Origin: Bacteroidia bacterium
GTDB taxonomy: Bacteria > Bacteroidota > Bacteroidia > J057
Length of the DNA: 64,000 nucleotides
Assembly (NCBI GenBank): GCA_041391665.1
Contig: JAWKNO010000002.1
Location: 1,550,001 to 1,614,000 of the forward strand
Direction: 5' to 3'
The notes beneath the pieces were generated by a model. It was not told the origin of the DNA. It made no database searches and was given only the letters and a program-made list of their open reading frames with translations. Shown in pieces: positions 62,082 through 64,000 of the stretch (the first letter of the stretch is position 1; each line of letters begins with the position of its first letter). A program made the position numbers and the translations under genes.

Positions 62082-64000
62082 ATGATCCGTTTCTCTCAGA
62101 TTTGCCTTTTTTTAATGATTCTGGCTAATACTTTCCACGTTTTTTGCCAGGATAACAGAAAAAACTACCGGCTGCCTATTTTCCACACCAATGACATCAT
62201 TAAGGTTGATGGCTTATTGGATGAGCCTGTATGGAATCAGGCCGTACATGCCGAAGATTTCCACCGGGTACTGCCTATTGACACCGGCTTTGCAAGCCAC
62301 AAGACAACGGTGATGGTTACCTATACAGATGTCAATTTTTATATGGCTATTATATGCTGGGATACGCTCCCCGGAAAAAGACCGGTAGAGTCACTCAAGC
62401 GAGACTTTGTATTTGGGAAAAATGAAAATTTTCTTGCTTTTATCGACACCTACAACGATAAGACCAACGGATTCTCCTTTGGCCTTTCGGCTGCCGGCGC
62501 CCAATGGGATGGCATTCAGTCCAATGGCGGCGGCGTATCGCTCGACTGGGATTGCAAGTGGAAATCTGCCGTACAAAACTACCCTGACCGCTGGGTTGCC
62601 GAGTTTGAAATTCCCTTCCGAAGCATCCGCTATCGCGAGGGTGTGACCGAGTGGGGAATCAACTTCAGCCGCCTTGCCTTAAAAGGCAATGAAAAATCCA
62701 GTTGGGCGCCTGTACCCCGGCAATTTCCCACTGCAAATCTCGCATTTACAGGTACGCTGGTCTGGGACACGCCTCCGCCAAAGTTAGGGCCACGATTTTC
62801 AGTTATTCCTTATGTTTCCGGTCGTGGGTCTCAAAATGTAGAAAAAGGCGAAGCCATCAACCCGGGCGGAGACGTGGGAATGGATGCGAAAGTCACCGTA
62901 TCGACATCGATGAATCTCGACCTCACCATCAACCCCGATTTTTCACAGGTGGAAGTGGATCAACAGGTGACCAACCTCGACCGCTTTGAGCTGTTTTTCC
63001 CTGAAAGGAGGCAGTTTTTTCTGGAAAACAGCGATCTGTTTGCCAGTCTGGGAACAGAAAATATCCGCCCATTTTTTTCGAGAAGAATTGGCCTTCAAAG
63101 CCCGGTGAATGCAGGTGCGCGGCTTAGCGGAAAATTGGGCGACAACTGGCGGGTGGGATTGATGAATATGCAAACCGGAGCAACATCAGATATACCTTCC
63201 ACCAACTTCAGCGTGGCGGCACTTCAGCGGAAACTTTTTACCCGCTCAAATGTCGGCGTTTTTATGGTCAATAAAGAGATCACAGGTAATCCCACGGACT
63301 CAACCTATAAAGGAAATCCCTACAACCGGGTAGCCGGTTTTGACCTCAACCTGGCGAATGCCAGTAACCGTTGGACCGGCAAGGTCTTTTACCATCAGGC
63401 TTTTTACCCGGAAGCGGGAAAAGACGCTTTTGCTTTTGCCGGAAATGTCACCTACAACACCCAAACGCTGCTGGCCTCCTGGAATCAGGCTTGGGTAGGG
63501 GCCGATTACCTCGCCGAAACCGGCTTTGTCAGACGAAAGGGATATTTCCGGATCAATCCTGAAGCCAGATACAAGTTTTTTCCGGCCAACTCTTCCATCG
63601 CAAACCACGGCCCGGGCGGAAGTCTGGAAATGTATTTTGATCCGCAGGGAAAAACTTCGGACAGGATCACCAGCGCCAGCTATAGCGTAAACTGGCTGAA
63701 TCTGCGAAGTATCACTGCCGAAGTAAGAGAAAACTACGTGCGGCTCCTCGCCCCTTTTGATCCCACCAATACCGGCGGCGATACCCTTGCCAGAAGCTCA
63801 GACTACCACTGGAATGAAGCGTTATTTACCTACTTATCGGACAGCAGAAAACTCCTCAACTACGAAATCTCTGCACGATATGGCGGTTTTTTCAACGGAG
63901 AGCGGATCAGTCTTGGCGGAAAACTCACCTACCGGGTGCAACCTTATGGAAACCTGTCTATGATCGCTTCATGGAACAGGATCATTCTGCCCCAGCCATT
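62082..64000 (+). CDS. DUF5916 outer-membrane protein, 3'-truncated by the window edge
   Basis: The frame is open from ATG 62082 to the window end (639 codons seen). A signal peptide ('MIRFSQICLFLMILANTFHVFCQ') precedes a CBM9-like/DOMON domain (about 30-205: 'IIKVDGLLDEPVWNQAVHAEDFHRV', 'GGVSLDWDCKWKSAV') and a DUF5916 region ('FPTANLAFTGTLVWDTPPPK', 'MDAKVTVSTSMNLDLTINPDFSQVEVDQQVTNL', 'LFFPERRQFFLENSDLF', 'RRIG'). The rest is barrel-like. Known for the family: 700-900 residue outer-membrane proteins in Bacteroidota of uncertain function. It is divergent from the GGGS-linker gene (140-bp gap). Confidence 0.88.
   Translation, partial: MIRFSQICLFLMILANTFHVFCQDNRKNYRLPIFHTNDIIKVDGLLDEPVWNQAVHAEDFHRVLPIDTGFASHKTTVMVTYTDVNFYMAIICWDTLPGKRPVESLKRDFVFGKNENFLAFIDTYNDKTNGFSFGLSAAGAQWDGIQSNGGGVSLDWDCKWKSAVQNYPDRWVAEFEIPFRSIRYREGVTEWGINFSRLALKGNEKSSWAPVPRQFPTANLAFTGTLVWDTPPPKLGPRFSVIPYVSGRGSQNVEKGEAINPGGDVGMDAKVTVSTSMNLDLTINPDFSQVEVDQQVTNLDRFELFFPERRQFFLENSDLFASLGTENIRPFFSRRIGLQSPVNAGARLSGKLGDNWRVGLMNMQTGATSDIPSTNFSVAALQRKLFTRSNVGVFMVNKEITGNPTDSTYKGNPYNRVAGFDLNLANASNRWTGKVFYHQAFYPEAGKDAFAFAGNVTYNTQTLLASWNQAWVGADYLAETGFVRRKGYFRINPEARYKFFPANSSIANHGPGGSLEMYFDPQGKTSDRITSASYSVNWLNLRSITAEVRENYVRLLAPFDPTNTGGDTLARSSDYHWNEALFTYLSDSRKLLNYEISARYGGFFNGERISLGGKLTYRVQPYGNLSMIASWNRIILPQP

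Overview
The window looks like a chromosomal segment of a member of the Bacteroidota. Evidence seen directly: a SusC/SusD pair, a CHU_C-type (type IX secretion, type B) C-terminus at 2746-6135, a type A sorting-like tail at 9906-10718, DUF1573, DUF5916 and DUF5107 proteins, -7 boxes of the form TAnnTTTG, few Shine-Dalgarno sites, and a tmRNA whose tag reads GERNYALAA. The breadth of surface proteins and polysaccharide genes suggests a free-living, probably gliding or biofilm saprophyte (Saprospiria/Cytophagia-like). The exact clade is not determinable by eye.

Layout. 1-6135: end of an unknown gene, a large surface or outer-membrane gene broken by frameshifts (495-2731), and a 1129-residue secreted protein with eight Ig-like repeats. 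6321-8078: ssrA (tmRNA) with its own promoter and terminator, a 16-copy heptamer array, and a DUF1573 protein. 8093-18771: housekeeping and envelope genes (membrane glycosyltransferase-like protein, T9SS cargo, N-acetylmuramoyl-L-alanine amidase divergent from lptD, PD40 propeller protein, CBM20-CBM20-GH77 amylomaltase). 18772-19757: gene-free mosaic of heptamer and hairpin repeats. 19758-25826: accessory island with an AT-rich orphan membrane protein and a three-gene minus-strand operon (degenerate CHAT + iSTAND-like protein, MoxR AAA+ ATPase, TM + vWA-like + formylglycine-enzyme/C-type-lectin-fold protein).

The most interesting signal is at the 3' end of that last gene. Twelve positions that are asparagine in template repeats of diversity-generating retroelements (DGRs) are here mixed residues, all encoded by NNC codons. 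A perfect 15-bp inverted repeat follows 62 bp after the stop codon, and behind it lies a 34-codon fragment resembling the start of a DGR-associated accessory protein. No reverse transcriptase or template repeat is visible, so the target may be frozen or diversified in trans. The reading is a conflict/defence-type NTPase system whose sensor domain was diversified by a DGR cassette now lost from this locus.

26017-36778: NtrC-type response regulator and histidine kinase, a degenerate receiver protein, a solitary SIR2-like protein, an orphan FecR N-terminal domain, dihydroorotase and deoxynucleoside kinase on divergent promoters, xylose isomerase divergent from a Nudix-winged-helix regulator with a palindrome over both -33 boxes, and a LacI-type regulator. 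37165-55930: polysaccharide-utilisation-like locus. SusC and SusD end at a strong terminator; then nine tightly packed or overlapping genes follow (FG-GAP/ASPIC lipoprotein, SDR, enolase-superfamily enzyme, NTF2-RidA fusion, creatininase-like, DUF5009-like acyltransferase, GH29 fucosidase, S1 sulfatase, DUF5107-TPR). They suggest uptake and oxidative breakdown of a fucosylated, sulfated glycan. 55925-61941: minus-strand group with a MotB/OmpA-like and MotA/ExbB-like pair, a TPR-CHAT protease gene split by an apparent internal deletion, and a protein with a natural GGGS linker. 62082-64000: 5' part of a DUF5916 outer-membrane protein, cut by the window end.
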